DNA of 8,506 nucleotides from NCBI GenBank assembly GCA_900551605.1, contig URWS01000046.1, positions 1-8,506 of the forward strand. Reading direction: 5' to 3'. The stretch comes from an uncultured Collinsella sp. GTDB lineage: Bacteria; Actinomycetota; Coriobacteriia; Coriobacteriales; Coriobacteriaceae. Positions 1-6,443 of this stretch are shown in pieces (position 1 is the stretch's first letter; each line of letters starts with the position of its first letter). Both the position numbers and the translations under genes were made by a program. The notes beneath the pieces were generated by a model, which was given only the letters and a program-made list of their open reading frames with translations, had not been told where the DNA came from and did no database searches.

Positions 1-4
1 CTAT

Positions 5-97
5 GAGAGTGGATAATCTCCCGTTTTAGGCCCGGTGGTGGCCTCAAAGTGGGAGATTATCCACTCTCGTTCGATACGTGTCCAAAAATCCACTCTC
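5..97. repeat. Long intergenic inverted repeat with an extra partial copy
   Basis: Bases 5-22 (GAGAGTGGATAATCTCCC) are the exact reverse complement of 51-68, giving an 18-bp perfect stem. Inside the 28-nt loop a second short stem forms (AGGCC 28-32 with GGCCT 40-44). A third copy of one end, ATCCACTCTC, occurs at 59-68 and again at 88-97. There is no T-tract after the hairpin, so it does not look like an intrinsic terminator. A REP/BIME-like dispersed element, or the end of a small non-autonomous mobile element continuing to the left of the window, would fit. The element family is not recognised. Confidence 0.7.
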
Positions 98-156
98 ACC
101 CCTTCTGATTAGTGAATGGCCTATGCGCACTGGCGGGGCTTTCCGCATGCAATCCA

Positions 157-190
157 TATCGTTGTTCGATAAACTATTCGGATAACGATA
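157..190. promoter_or_regulatory. Probable operator 1: TATCGT-N22-ACGATA dyad
   Basis: TATCGT (157-162) and ACGATA (185-190) form an inverted repeat with exactly 22 bases between the arms. The match extends one base inwards (TATCGTT/AACGATA). The dyad ends 20 nt before the ATG at 211. The same arms with the same spacing recur at 1203-1236, 18 nt before the cysteine-rich peptide gene. Inside, the two sites also share C-N-ATAA at the same offset (167-172 and 1213-1218). Autoregulation by the XRE protein encoded at 780-1109 is an inference. No convincing -35/-10 pair was found here. Confidence 0.6.
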
Positions 191-210
191 GATTCGATGA
201 GGGTGAGTGT

Positions 211-771
211 ATGTCCAACAGCGTTCAGCGTATGGCCAAGGCGGGCGAGACTGTAAGGAAGCTTGGCTTTTGCATGGCGGTCGTTTTTGCGGGAATGCTC
301 GTCGCTTTCGCCGCGTTGGTTGTTTACGTGATCTGGTATGCGGTTGCAAACGCTGCTTCTGTCGATTCTTTCGGTGTTGTGACGCTTCTCAATGGCGGGT
401 GCATCGTTATCCCAAGCGGACTGTGCATGGCGCTTGCCATGGGTATTTCGCTTGTCGTTTTGTGCGGAATCAGCCGCGACATTTCGCGGGGCGTATCGCC
501 CTTTACCAGGGCGCATGTGCGGCTTATCCGTGTTCTCGCGCTTGCCTTTGCTGTTAACGCCGCGGTTTCGCTTGTTGGTGCCTATGGATCGGTCAATCTC
601 ACCATTGGCGGACTGGAGCTTTACATCGTGCCTCATTCCTTTGTTATTGAGATTTGCCAAGGCGCTACCTTTGATGCGGGGTCGTTTATCGGCGCAGTTG
701 TCTGTCTGTTTATCTCGGCGATTTGGAGTTATGCCTCGCTGCTCCAGGAGCAGTCTGACGAGCTTGTGTAG
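211..771 (+). CDS. DUF2975 family membrane protein, partner of an XRE regulator
   Basis: A 186-residue integral membrane protein with four predicted helices: about 19-46, 67-87, 105-125 and 158-178. Between helices 2 and 3 is the cytoplasmic stretch SRDISRGVSPFTRAHVRLIR (88-107), whose G-x-SPF core is typical of DUF2975 proteins. Members of this family are usually encoded directly before a small XRE/HTH_26 regulator, as here, and are thought to be sensory or regulator-modulating, but no biochemical role is firmly established. ATG 211 is chosen because GAGGG (199-203) lies 8 nt upstream and the family normally starts shortly before helix 1. A longer reading from GTG 112 would add 33 residues running through the operator-like dyad at 157-190. 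The stop codon overlaps the ribosome site of the next gene, so the two are co-transcribed and probably translationally coupled. Confidence 0.82.
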   Translation: MSNSVQRMAKAGETVRKLGFCMAVVFAGMLVAFAALVVYVIWYAVANAASVDSFGVVTLLNGGCIVIPSGLCMALAMGISLVVLCGISRDISRGVSPFTRAHVRLIRVLALAFAVNAAVSLVGAYGSVNLTIGGLELYIVPHSFVIEICQGATFDAGSFIGAVVCLFISAIWSYASLLQEQSDELV

Positions 772-779
772 GAGGAAAC

Positions 780-1109
780 ATGAGCTATCTCATCATCGAG
801 CTTGAGACGCAGCTGCTTAAGACCGGAAAGACCAGCTCTGATCTGATTCGTGCCACGGGGCATACTCCGGCTAATATTTCTAAGCTAAGAAACGGAAAAA
901 TTAAAGCTATTCGTCTTAAGACGCTTCTTGAAATCTGTGATGAGCTTGATTGTCAACCGGGAGATATTATTCAGCGCGTGAGCGAGAAAGAGCTCGAGGA
1001 ACTTATTGTCGAGCGCGCGAAGAATGCCGTGAGGCAGATGCGGGATGGCAGAGGCAATGAGGCGTCGCTTCCGACATCGGTCTTCGCTGTAGATTTGAGC
1101 GACGAGTAG
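780..1109 (+). CDS. XRE-family helix-turn-helix regulator (YozG/HTH_26-like)
   Basis: A 109-residue cytoplasmic DNA-binding protein. Residues 5-66 match the compact HTH_26 fold seen in YozG-like proteins: the recognition region ATGHTPANISKLRNGKIKAI (25-44) is followed by RLKTLLEICDELDCQPGDII (45-64), including the characteristic LDCQPGD. Residues 67-109 form an extension rich in Glu, Lys and Arg. It is predicted helical to about 88, is longer than usual for YozG, and may serve dimerisation or effector sensing. The ribosome site AGGAGG (770-775) sits 4 nt before the ATG and overlaps the upstream stop. The paired DUF2975 gene and the dyads at 157-190 and 1203-1236 make it the natural candidate for the repressor of both promoters; this is inferred. 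The mid-gene sequence (about 870-965) is strikingly AT-rich for this genome. Confidence 0.85.
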   Translation: MSYLIIELETQLLKTGKTSSDLIRATGHTPANISKLRNGKIKAIRLKTLLEICDELDCQPGDIIQRVSEKELEELIVERAKNAVRQMRDGRGNEASLPTSVFAVDLSDE

Positions 1110-1147
1110 CATAAAAAGAACAACTATAACGAAATATCAGTGTAGCG

Positions 1148-1178
1148 GAACCCGTGTCTAACACGGGTTCTTTGTTTA
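1148..1178 (+). terminator. Intrinsic terminator after the regulator gene
   Basis: GAACCCGTGT (1148-1157) pairs perfectly with ACACGGGTTC (1161-1170) over 10 bp with a 3-nt CTA loop, followed by TTTGTTTA (1171-1178). It lies 39 nt after the XRE stop and just before the -35 box of the peptide promoter. It therefore separates the regulator transcript from the peptide transcript. Confidence 0.88.
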
Positions 1179-1187
1179 TTAATTATC

Positions 1188-1216
1188 TTGACAAATATAA
1201 GTTATCGTCAAACAAT
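1188..1216 (+). promoter_or_regulatory. Promoter of the cysteine-rich peptide gene
   Basis: A perfect -35 hexamer, TTGACA (1188-1193), is followed after 17 bases by AACAAT (1211-1216), which matches four of six positions of TATAAT. Transcription would start near 1223, giving a leader of about 32 nt. The -10 lies inside the dyad 1203-1236, so a protein bound there would block the polymerase, which favours repression. The strong -35 in an AT-rich setting suggests high expression when derepressed. Confidence 0.72.
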
Positions 1217-1236
1217 AACATCAAGAACGAACGATA
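1203..1236. promoter_or_regulatory. Probable operator 2: TATCGT-N22-ACGATA dyad over the peptide promoter
   Basis: TATCGT (1203-1208) and ACGATA (1231-1236) have the same arms and the same 22-base gap as the dyad at 157-190. Here the repeat extends one base outwards (TTATCGT/ACGATAA). It spans roughly -20 to +14 of the predicted transcript, overlapping the -10 box. It ends 18 nt before the peptide ATG. The likely ligand is the XRE protein from 780-1109, by inference. Confidence 0.65.
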
Positions 1237-1254
1237 AAAGAAAGGAGGAACGAT

Positions 1255-1383
1255 ATGAGCTGGATTGTAAAGCCGAGTTATGTGGACCCCGGTGGTGGGT
1301 GCAACGGTTACTGCAAGGCATTCTGTGGAGCACGCGTCTGCGTCAATAACTGCAGCAAAAACTTGTGTGTTGTTAATTTCTAG
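1255..1383 (+). CDS. Small six-cysteine cationic peptide, candidate bacteriocin/RiPP precursor or pheromone
   Basis: A 42-codon ORF from ATG 1255 to TAG 1381-1383, preceded by AGGAGG (1243-1248) 6 nt upstream. The N-terminal part (1-15) begins MSWIVKPSYVDPGGG and has no cysteine. The remainder (16-42) has six cysteines at 16, 20, 24, 29, 33 and 38, i.e. C-x3-C-x3-C-x4-C-x3-C-x4-C, with K21, R27 and K35 giving a net positive charge. The split into a Cys-free leader-like part and a Cys-rich core, the Gly-Gly at 13-14 and the dedicated transporter downstream fit a secreted modified or disulfide-bonded peptide. There is only one Ser and no Thr in the core, so a lanthipeptide is unlikely. No radical SAM, cyclase or peptidase is visible nearby. 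A metal-binding peptide remains possible. I do not assign it to a named family. It has its own promoter and operator and is followed by an attenuator. Confidence 0.82.
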   Translation: MSWIVKPSYVDPGGGCNGYCKAFCGARVCVNNCSKNLCVVNF

Positions 1384-1391
1384 CAGTTGCA

Positions 1392-1430
1392 GCTGCTGCC
1401 AGGCGACAGTCTGGCAGCAGCGGTTTTGTT
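1392..1430 (+). terminator. Hairpin attenuator between peptide and ABC genes
   Basis: GCTGCTGCCAG (1392-1402) pairs perfectly with CTGGCAGCAGC (1411-1421) over 11 bp with an 8-nt loop, followed by GGTTTTGTT (1422-1430). It starts 8 nt after the peptide stop and ends 21 nt before the ATPase start. No separate promoter for the ATPase was seen, so partial read-through is likely. That would make peptide mRNA more abundant than transporter mRNA, as is common in bacteriocin operons. Confidence 0.8.
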
Positions 1431-1451
1431 ATCAAGCAGAATAGGAGGCCA

Positions 1452-2177
1452 ATGAGCGCATCAGCGATAAAGCTATCAAAGGTGTCAAAGCGCTATGGAA
1501 AACGGCGTGTGTTGCATGACGTTTCCTTCGAGGTGAATCAGTCTGAACTTTGCGCCCTTGTTGGTGCAAACGGGGCGGGCAAAAGCACGCTTATTAAAAT
1601 AGTGCTGGGCCTCTGTGAGCCATCGTCGGGGAGCGTGGAGCTCTTTGGAGGCAAGTCGAAAAAAGAGCTGAGCCTGATGCGGACGCGTGTCGGCTATGTG
1701 CCAGATTCCAGCGGAGCATACCAATCCCTCAGTGCGGTGGAGAATCTTCGGATCCGATGTGCGGAATGGGGGCTCGATGAGACACGTGAGGTTCCTCGCG
1801 TCTTGGGCCTAGTCGGGCTGGACGTCGATGAGAAAAAGAGCGTGAGCAGTTTTTCTCTGGGAATGAAACGGCGACTGGATATAGCTACGGCTTTGTTGGG
1901 CGACACCGACGTACTAATTTTCGATGAGCCGGCAAATGGGTTGGACCCGCTGGGCATCGAGAGTATATGGGCCCTTATCGGCCGATTGAATCGAGAACAG
2001 GGTAAGACCATGCTCATCTCTAGCCATGATTTGGATGAGTTGGCATCGGTTGCAACAAGTTGCGTGTTTATTCATGACGGTGAACTGCTGAAAAAGGAAT
2101 CGATGGATGTCATAAGGGATGAGGCGTCGTCCCTAAAAGAATATTACAGGCGCTTGATGAACGCGGTCTCGCTATGA
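1452..2177 (+). CDS. ABC transporter ATP-binding protein (drug/bacteriocin export or immunity type)
   Basis: A 241-residue single nucleotide-binding domain. Walker A is GANGAGKST (38-46), the signature loop is SLGMK (135-139), Walker B is VLIFDEP (154-160) followed by the D-loop NGLDP (162-166), and the switch histidine is H192 in SSHDLDEL. The SLGM-type signature and the RVGYVPDSSGAY stretch (79-90) in place of a classical Q-loop glutamine are typical of the NatA/BcrA/LanF group, whose partners are ABC-2 membrane proteins. There is no N-terminal C39 peptidase domain, since the domain begins within 10 residues of the start. AGGAGG (1443-1448) precedes the ATG by only 3 nt. The gene overlaps the first permease by 4 nt, so the two are made together. 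Its role is probably to export the peptide or expel it from the membrane (self-immunity); the sequence cannot separate these. Confidence 0.88.
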   Translation: MSASAIKLSKVSKRYGKRRVLHDVSFEVNQSELCALVGANGAGKSTLIKIVLGLCEPSSGSVELFGGKSKKELSLMRTRVGYVPDSSGAYQSLSAVENLRIRCAEWGLDETREVPRVLGLVGLDVDEKKSVSSFSLGMKRRLDIATALLGDTDVLIFDEPANGLDPLGIESIWALIGRLNREQGKTMLISSHDLDELASVATSCVFIHDGELLKKESMDVIRDEASSLKEYYRRLMNAVSL

Positions 2178-2998
2178 AGCGGGCGATCCATCCCATAAAG
2201 GCAGATATGATGCGTCTACACAGGATGTTTCCGGCGCAGTTTGGTCTTGCGCTTATGTTGGCGTGCGGTCTTCTCTTCGGTGTTTTTCTAAATAACGGAG
2301 CAACGTTGCTAGGCTTTGGCTATGGCGTTTGTGGGGAGGATATTGGTTTCCTCTGGAATGCAATCGATCCTTCTGCGCCTGATGAGTCCCTTGCGCGCAG
2401 CGCTTTTGCCGGTACATCCCTGTTCGTTCCACTCATCGTTTGTTTGGTGCTTTTACAGGAGCATGGCTATAAAGAGGGATACCGAATTTCTTCAGCAAGA
2501 GGTCTCGCCCGCTTTAATGGGGCTCTGGCACATGTGCTTTCGTCTGCTTTAATAGTCGGTGCAGCTTATAGCGCACTTTGCCTTCTTTTGTTTGCAATAG
2601 CCATAATGCGTGGGGGGCAAAACTACACGCACGGCATGCTGGCTGCATTTTTGCCTGCGATGATAATCAACGCCGTATTGGTGATATCGGTTGCGTTGGA
2701 GACGATGACCATCTATCGGATTACAGGCAGCGCTGTATTGAGCGGGGCTGTAATAATAATTGGATTTGTCATGAGCTTGACGCTCTACGGAACCTTCCTT
2801 CAGGCACCTATACCATCCTTGCGATGGATCTTCCTCCTTCCGGGGCCGTACCTTGGAGCCGGATGTGCCCTTGGGTATAGCGATATGGGGCAGCTGACGC
2901 TTCTGGGATATGGCGTGGCAGCTGGCTGTCTATCGGTATTGATTTACGCTCTCGTGACCTGTCGTGTCGGAGGTGTGCTCAATGGCTCGTCAGATTAA
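2174..2998 (+). CDS. ABC-2-type permease subunit A
   Basis: A 274-residue membrane protein with six predicted helices: about 21-39, 79-95, 117-143, 154-176, 185-208 and 241-263. The layout is that of ABC-2 permeases of the BcrB/LanE-LanG group: a basic N-terminus, helix 1, a large outside loop (40-78), helix 2, then a charged cytoplasmic stretch EHGYKEGYRISSARGLARFN (96-115). That stretch resembles the coupling segment E-x-x-x-G-x-R common in these proteins. Its ATG overlaps the ATPase stop (ATGA at 2174-2177) and no good ribosome site precedes it, so translation is probably coupled to the ATPase. It should form the membrane channel together with the next gene product. The family is assigned from architecture and context, not from a recognised close homologue. 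Confidence 0.75.
   Translation: MKRAIHPIKADMMRLHRMFPAQFGLALMLACGLLFGVFLNNGATLLGFGYGVCGEDIGFLWNAIDPSAPDESLARSAFAGTSLFVPLIVCLVLLQEHGYKEGYRISSARGLARFNGALAHVLSSALIVGAAYSALCLLLFAIAIMRGGQNYTHGMLAAFLPAMIINAVLVISVALETMTIYRITGSAVLSGAVIIIGFVMSLTLYGTFLQAPIPSLRWIFLLPGPYLGAGCALGYSDMGQLTLLGYGVAAGCLSVLIYALVTCRVGGVLNGSSD
2969..2973 (+). promoter_or_regulatory. Ribosome-binding site that sets the start of the second permease
   Basis: GGAGG at 2969-2973 is 8 nt from ATG 2982. The upstream in-frame GTG at 2964 lies before this site and has no comparable ribosome site, so 2982 is preferred. Confidence 0.6.
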
Positions 2999-3800
2999 AA
3001 GGTTCCTCCATTCAGAATTGAAGCATGTAAGCGAATGGACGTACGTCTTAATCCTGGCAATTTATGCGTGTATGGTGATATTGCAGCTTAATTCTTTCCC
3101 GATGTGGTTCTGTAGCCTCCGCGAGGGCAGTTTCTTGGGCTTTTTCCCAGACCCGACGCTTAAACTGTCGGCAGAGGACGCCCTTCTATTTGGTAATGCA
3201 GAGGTTTTTCGCGGCTTGCTGTTCAATGTGGCCCCGTTGGCTCATGCATTGTTCTTTCCGCTTGTCGCGCCTTGCGTTGTCCCACGCTTTGTCAGTTCGA
3301 GCTTTGTCGAGGAACCGTGGGGGCTGTCGGAGGCTCGGGGAGGGAAGCGGGCGTGCGTTACCGTTGCGCGAGCGATGCTGTCTTCTTTCGCCCTATTGGG
3401 CGCGTTTATCCTGTCAAGTGTCGTTTTGTACTGTCTTAACTGCGCAATCGTTTTGGATGCTCAACAGTATTTCAACCTGAATATGTTTTGCGATCGACTT
3501 CTTCTGACGAGTGCGGTCTGCCTTGCATACGTGGTCTCTTGCGTGATCGTTGTTTCCTATTTTGGATCCGGCTTCGGTCCTATTGGCATGCTGTTGCTTG
3601 TCAACGTCGTAACGATCTACATACAGGTCGGAGCCAATTCCATGCTTCCGTTTCCGTCCTCGATGCTCATGTGGATTTGCGGCGTGACCCCGTTGGAGGA
3701 TAGTCAATGCACCTCGATTTTAATTGACTGCCTGATTAACGTAGCAAGCGTTCTTGCCATTTGCTTTACCGTCGACCAATTGCGGTCGAGATTTCTTTGA
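2982..3800 (+). CDS. ABC-2-type permease subunit B, cysteine-rich
   Basis: A 272-residue membrane protein that starts inside the end of the previous gene (17-nt overlap). Six helices are predicted at about 19-37, 84-103, 130-155, 171-193, 199-215 and 246-264, with a large outside loop between helices 1 and 2 (38-83), the same plan as the preceding permease. A charged stretch after helix 2, SSSFVEEPWGLSEARGGKRA (105-124), occupies the position of the cytoplasmic coupling segment. It probably pairs with the upstream permease as a heterodimer served by the single ATPase. It contains 13 cysteines, unusually many, mostly within or near membrane segments. Sequence identity to the other permease is not obvious by eye. 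The product family is inferred from topology and operon position. Confidence 0.72.
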   Translation: MARQIKRFLHSELKHVSEWTYVLILAIYACMVILQLNSFPMWFCSLREGSFLGFFPDPTLKLSAEDALLFGNAEVFRGLLFNVAPLAHALFFPLVAPCVVPRFVSSSFVEEPWGLSEARGGKRACVTVARAMLSSFALLGAFILSSVVLYCLNCAIVLDAQQYFNLNMFCDRLLLTSAVCLAYVVSCVIVVSYFGSGFGPIGMLLLVNVVTIYIQVGANSMLPFPSSMLMWICGVTPLEDSQCTSILIDCLINVASVLAICFTVDQLRSRFL

Positions 3801-3840
3801 TTGTTTGTGAGGGATAATCATACCGAGCATACCAAATACA

Positions 3841-3877
3841 GGGGGGGCGGGCACCGTGGCTGGTGTCCGCCCCCCCC
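3841..3877. terminator. GC-rich hairpin between convergent operons
   Basis: Bases 3841-3855 (seven Gs, then CGGGCACC) pair with 3862-3876 (GGTGTCCG, then seven Cs) over 15 bp with one G-T pair and a 6-nt loop. It lies between the + strand permease stop (3800) and the - strand peptidase stop (3912), so it can serve both directions. Neither side has a good T-tract, so it may act with other factors or as a 3' end protector. Confidence 0.65.
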
Positions 3878-3911
3878 GTCATGGAAAGCTTTAGCCTGTG
3901 TGATTCGCGAG

Positions 3912-4721
3912 CTAGCGGGCCTGTTTTACTTTGGCCGCTGCCTCGACAAACGACTTCCACAGGTTAAAGTCGGTTTCGAGCGTCTGCCAGGTGTACTCGG
4001 GATGCCATTGCACGCCCAAGCAGAACGGCTGGCCCTCGACCTCGATGCACTCGGGAACGCCATCGGTTGCCTTGGCGACCAAGCGCGTGCTCTTACCCAG
4101 ACGGTCGACGCAGCAGTGGTGTGCGGAGTTGGTCTGGATCAGCCTGTGCCCGCCAACCGCGCGCTCCAGCAGCGAGCCCGGCATGACCTCGACAGGGTGC
4201 ACGGGGTCGTTGAGCACGTGGGTGTGGCGCCACTGCGTGCGACCCTCGCGCGCGCCCAGGCTCGGCACGTCCATGCACAGGGTGCCGCCGGTGGCGACGT
4301 TGAGCAGCTGTGTGCCGCGGCAGGTGGTAAAGAGCGGCTTTTTGGCGCGGAGTACCTCGTCGACCAGCTTAAACTCAAAGCTATCGCGGATTTCGCAGCA
4401 GAGGGTGGGGTCGTAGGGTCGATCATCGCCCCAACGTTTGGGATTGACATCGGGGCCGCCGGGAATGGCGACGCCGTCGGCGATATCGACGTAATGACGG
4501 ATGACCTCAATGTTCTCGGTGATGGACATCTGCAGCGGCAGGCCGCCGGCGGCAAGGATGGCATCGACAAAAACACTTGCGATTTCCTCGTTGGGGGAGA
4601 GCGTCTCGCTCAAAAACGGCTTTGCCTCTTCCCAACGCGGTGCGACGAGGATGAGCGGACGGTCGGCGGGGGCGACGTCGACATGCGGGGTGTAGGACGA
4701 TGAGGTGCGGGTTCCGATCAT
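3912..4721 (-). CDS. Class-I glutamine amidotransferase-like peptidase C26 (gamma-glutamyl hydrolase type)
   Basis: A 269-residue cytoplasmic enzyme of the C26/PuuD-like group, which hydrolyses gamma-glutamyl amide bonds (for example gamma-glutamyl-GABA or folyl-polyglutamate side chains). The nucleophile elbow is FTTCRGTQLLN with Cys134. The catalytic His and Glu are H240 and E242 in VQWHPE (237-242). The N-terminal oxyanion region has GVAIPGGPDVNP (83-94). The length is close to the usual 240-260, with an N-terminal extension of about 20 residues before RPLILVAPRW. No strong ribosome site precedes the ATG, but no other plausible start exists. It follows the amino-acid ABC operon on the same strand after an 87-nt gap, suggesting it may release glutamate from imported or internal gamma-glutamyl compounds. 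The exact substrate cannot be read from the sequence. Confidence 0.85.
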   Translation of the reverse strand: MIGTRTSSSYTPHVDVAPADRPLILVAPRWEEAKPFLSETLSPNEEIASVFVDAILAAGGLPLQMSITENIEVIRHYVDIADGVAIPGGPDVNPKRWGDDRPYDPTLCCEIRDSFEFKLVDEVLRAKKPLFTTCRGTQLLNVATGGTLCMDVPSLGAREGRTQWRHTHVLNDPVHPVEVMPGSLLERAVGGHRLIQTNSAHHCCVDRLGKSTRLVAKATDGVPECIEVEGQPFCLGVQWHPEYTWQTLETDFNLWKSFVEAAAKVKQAR

Positions 4722-4763
4722 GGTTGCGGCTTTCGAATCCGGGTGGACATGGCACAGGGGTGG

Positions 4764-4797
4764 CGCGGGACAAACGTTACTGATGAATTTGCCCGCG
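4764..4797 (-). promoter_or_regulatory. Hairpin between ATPase and peptidase genes
   Basis: On the - strand, CGCGGGCAAA pairs with TTTGTCCCGCG with a single unpaired T and a 13-nt loop. It falls within the 87-nt gap between the two genes. No T-tract follows, so it is more likely an mRNA processing or stability element, or a weak attenuator, than a full terminator. No promoter was recognised in the gap. Confidence 0.4.
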
Positions 4798-4808
4798 TGG
4801 CAATTGGG

Positions 4809-5573
<765 letters not shown>

Positions 5574-5609
5574 GGTGCTCGGCTCCTTATGCTTTGAGAA
5601 CGTGGGTGC

Positions 5610-6443
5610 TTAGCGGATGATGGTCGCGCCGGTCTTGTGCGAAACGTAGACAGCAGCCTTGTTAATCGCGACGTTGATGAGGATGTAGATGACCGCGATT
5701 ACCAGGTAGACCGACACGAGGGCGTCGTAGTTGGTAATGAGCACGCGGGCATTTTGCATGAGGTCGGGGTAGCTCACCACGTAGGCGACGGTGGTGTCTT
5801 TGACTACGACCACAAGCTGCGAAATCAACGACGGAATGATAAACCGAATAGCCTGCGGCAACACGATTTTAAAGGTGATTTTAGCCTTGGAGAGGCCGAG
5901 CGCCTGGGCCGCCTCGACCTGGCCACGCGGCACGGCGTTGACGCCGGCACGGAAGATCTCGGCCAGCACGCCGGCGGCAGCGAGCGCGACGGGAAGCGTG
6001 AGCATCCAAAACGACGGCAGCGCGATCTTGTACTGGGGCAGCACCAAAAAGAAGAAGTAGATGAACAGCAGGCTCGGCACGCCACGGAAGAAATCGGTGA
6101 GCACGCGGCAGACCAGCTGCAGCGGCTTGATGTCGCTGGTGCGGCCGAGCATAAGGGCTAAGCCCAGCACCAGCGCGATGGCGCCGGCGGTGAGTGCGAC
6201 TTTAACGGTGCCCTCAAAGCCGGCAAGCAGGAACTTCCAGGTGGTGAGGTGCGTAAAGAAATACCAATAGTGGACTGAAAGCTGACCGGTCACATAAAAG
6301 CGCTGCAGCACGAGGACGACGAGCGCGGCGACGGCGACAAGCGAGATGGCGGTGCCGATGCGAATCTTGGCGCGCATCTTGGGGCCGGGAGCCTCGTAGA
6401 GCGCATCGCGCATGGTAAGTGCAGGGGAGGAATGTTTGCTCAT
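5610..6443 (-). CDS. Amino-acid ABC transporter permease, GluD-like
   Basis: A 277-residue inner membrane protein of the HisM/GluD family. A hydrophilic N-terminal stretch (1-27) precedes helix 1 (28-47). Further helices lie at about 78-99, 122-137, 147-163, 201-216 and 241-262. FRGVPSLLFIYF (119-130) corresponds to the conserved R-G-x-P motif. The EAA coupling loop that contacts the ATPase is recognisable at 168-196 (VNAVPRGQVEAAQALGLSK onwards). The start overlaps the stop of the preceding permease by 4 nt (ATGA), a sign of translational coupling. With the neighbouring permease it should form a heterodimeric channel for glutamate or a related polar amino acid. Confidence 0.9.
   Translation of the reverse strand: MSKHSSPALTMRDALYEAPGPKMRAKIRIGTAISLVAVAALVVLVLQRFYVTGQLSVHYWYFFTHLTTWKFLLAGFEGTVKVALTAGAIALVLGLALMLGRTSDIKPLQLVCRVLTDFFRGVPSLLFIYFFFLVLPQYKIALPSFWMLTLPVALAAAGVLAEIFRAGVNAVPRGQVEAAQALGLSKAKITFKIVLPQAIRFIIPSLISQLVVVVKDTTVAYVVSYPDLMQNARVLITNYDALVSVYLVIAVIYILINVAINKAAVYVSHKTGATIIR

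Noticed and set aside
5..68. Inverted repeat as an intrinsic terminator
   Set aside because: No T-tract follows either arm and the loop is long and structured.
112..210. GTG 112 as start of the DUF2975 gene
   Set aside because: It would translate through the operator-like dyad 157-190 and lacks a ribosome site; ATG 211 has GAGGG 8 nt upstream and fits the family length.
44..349. - strand open frame of 101 codons at the left edge
   Set aside because: Arg/Pro-rich shadow running through the inverted repeat and the DUF2975 gene, without motifs or a ribosome site.
1255..1383. Lanthipeptide reading of the Cys-rich peptide
   Set aside because: Only one Ser and no Thr in the cysteine region and no LanM/LanB/LanC gene in the window.
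2964..2981. GTG 2964 as start of the second permease
   Set aside because: The good ribosome site GGAGG lies downstream of it at 2969-2973, at proper distance from ATG 2982.
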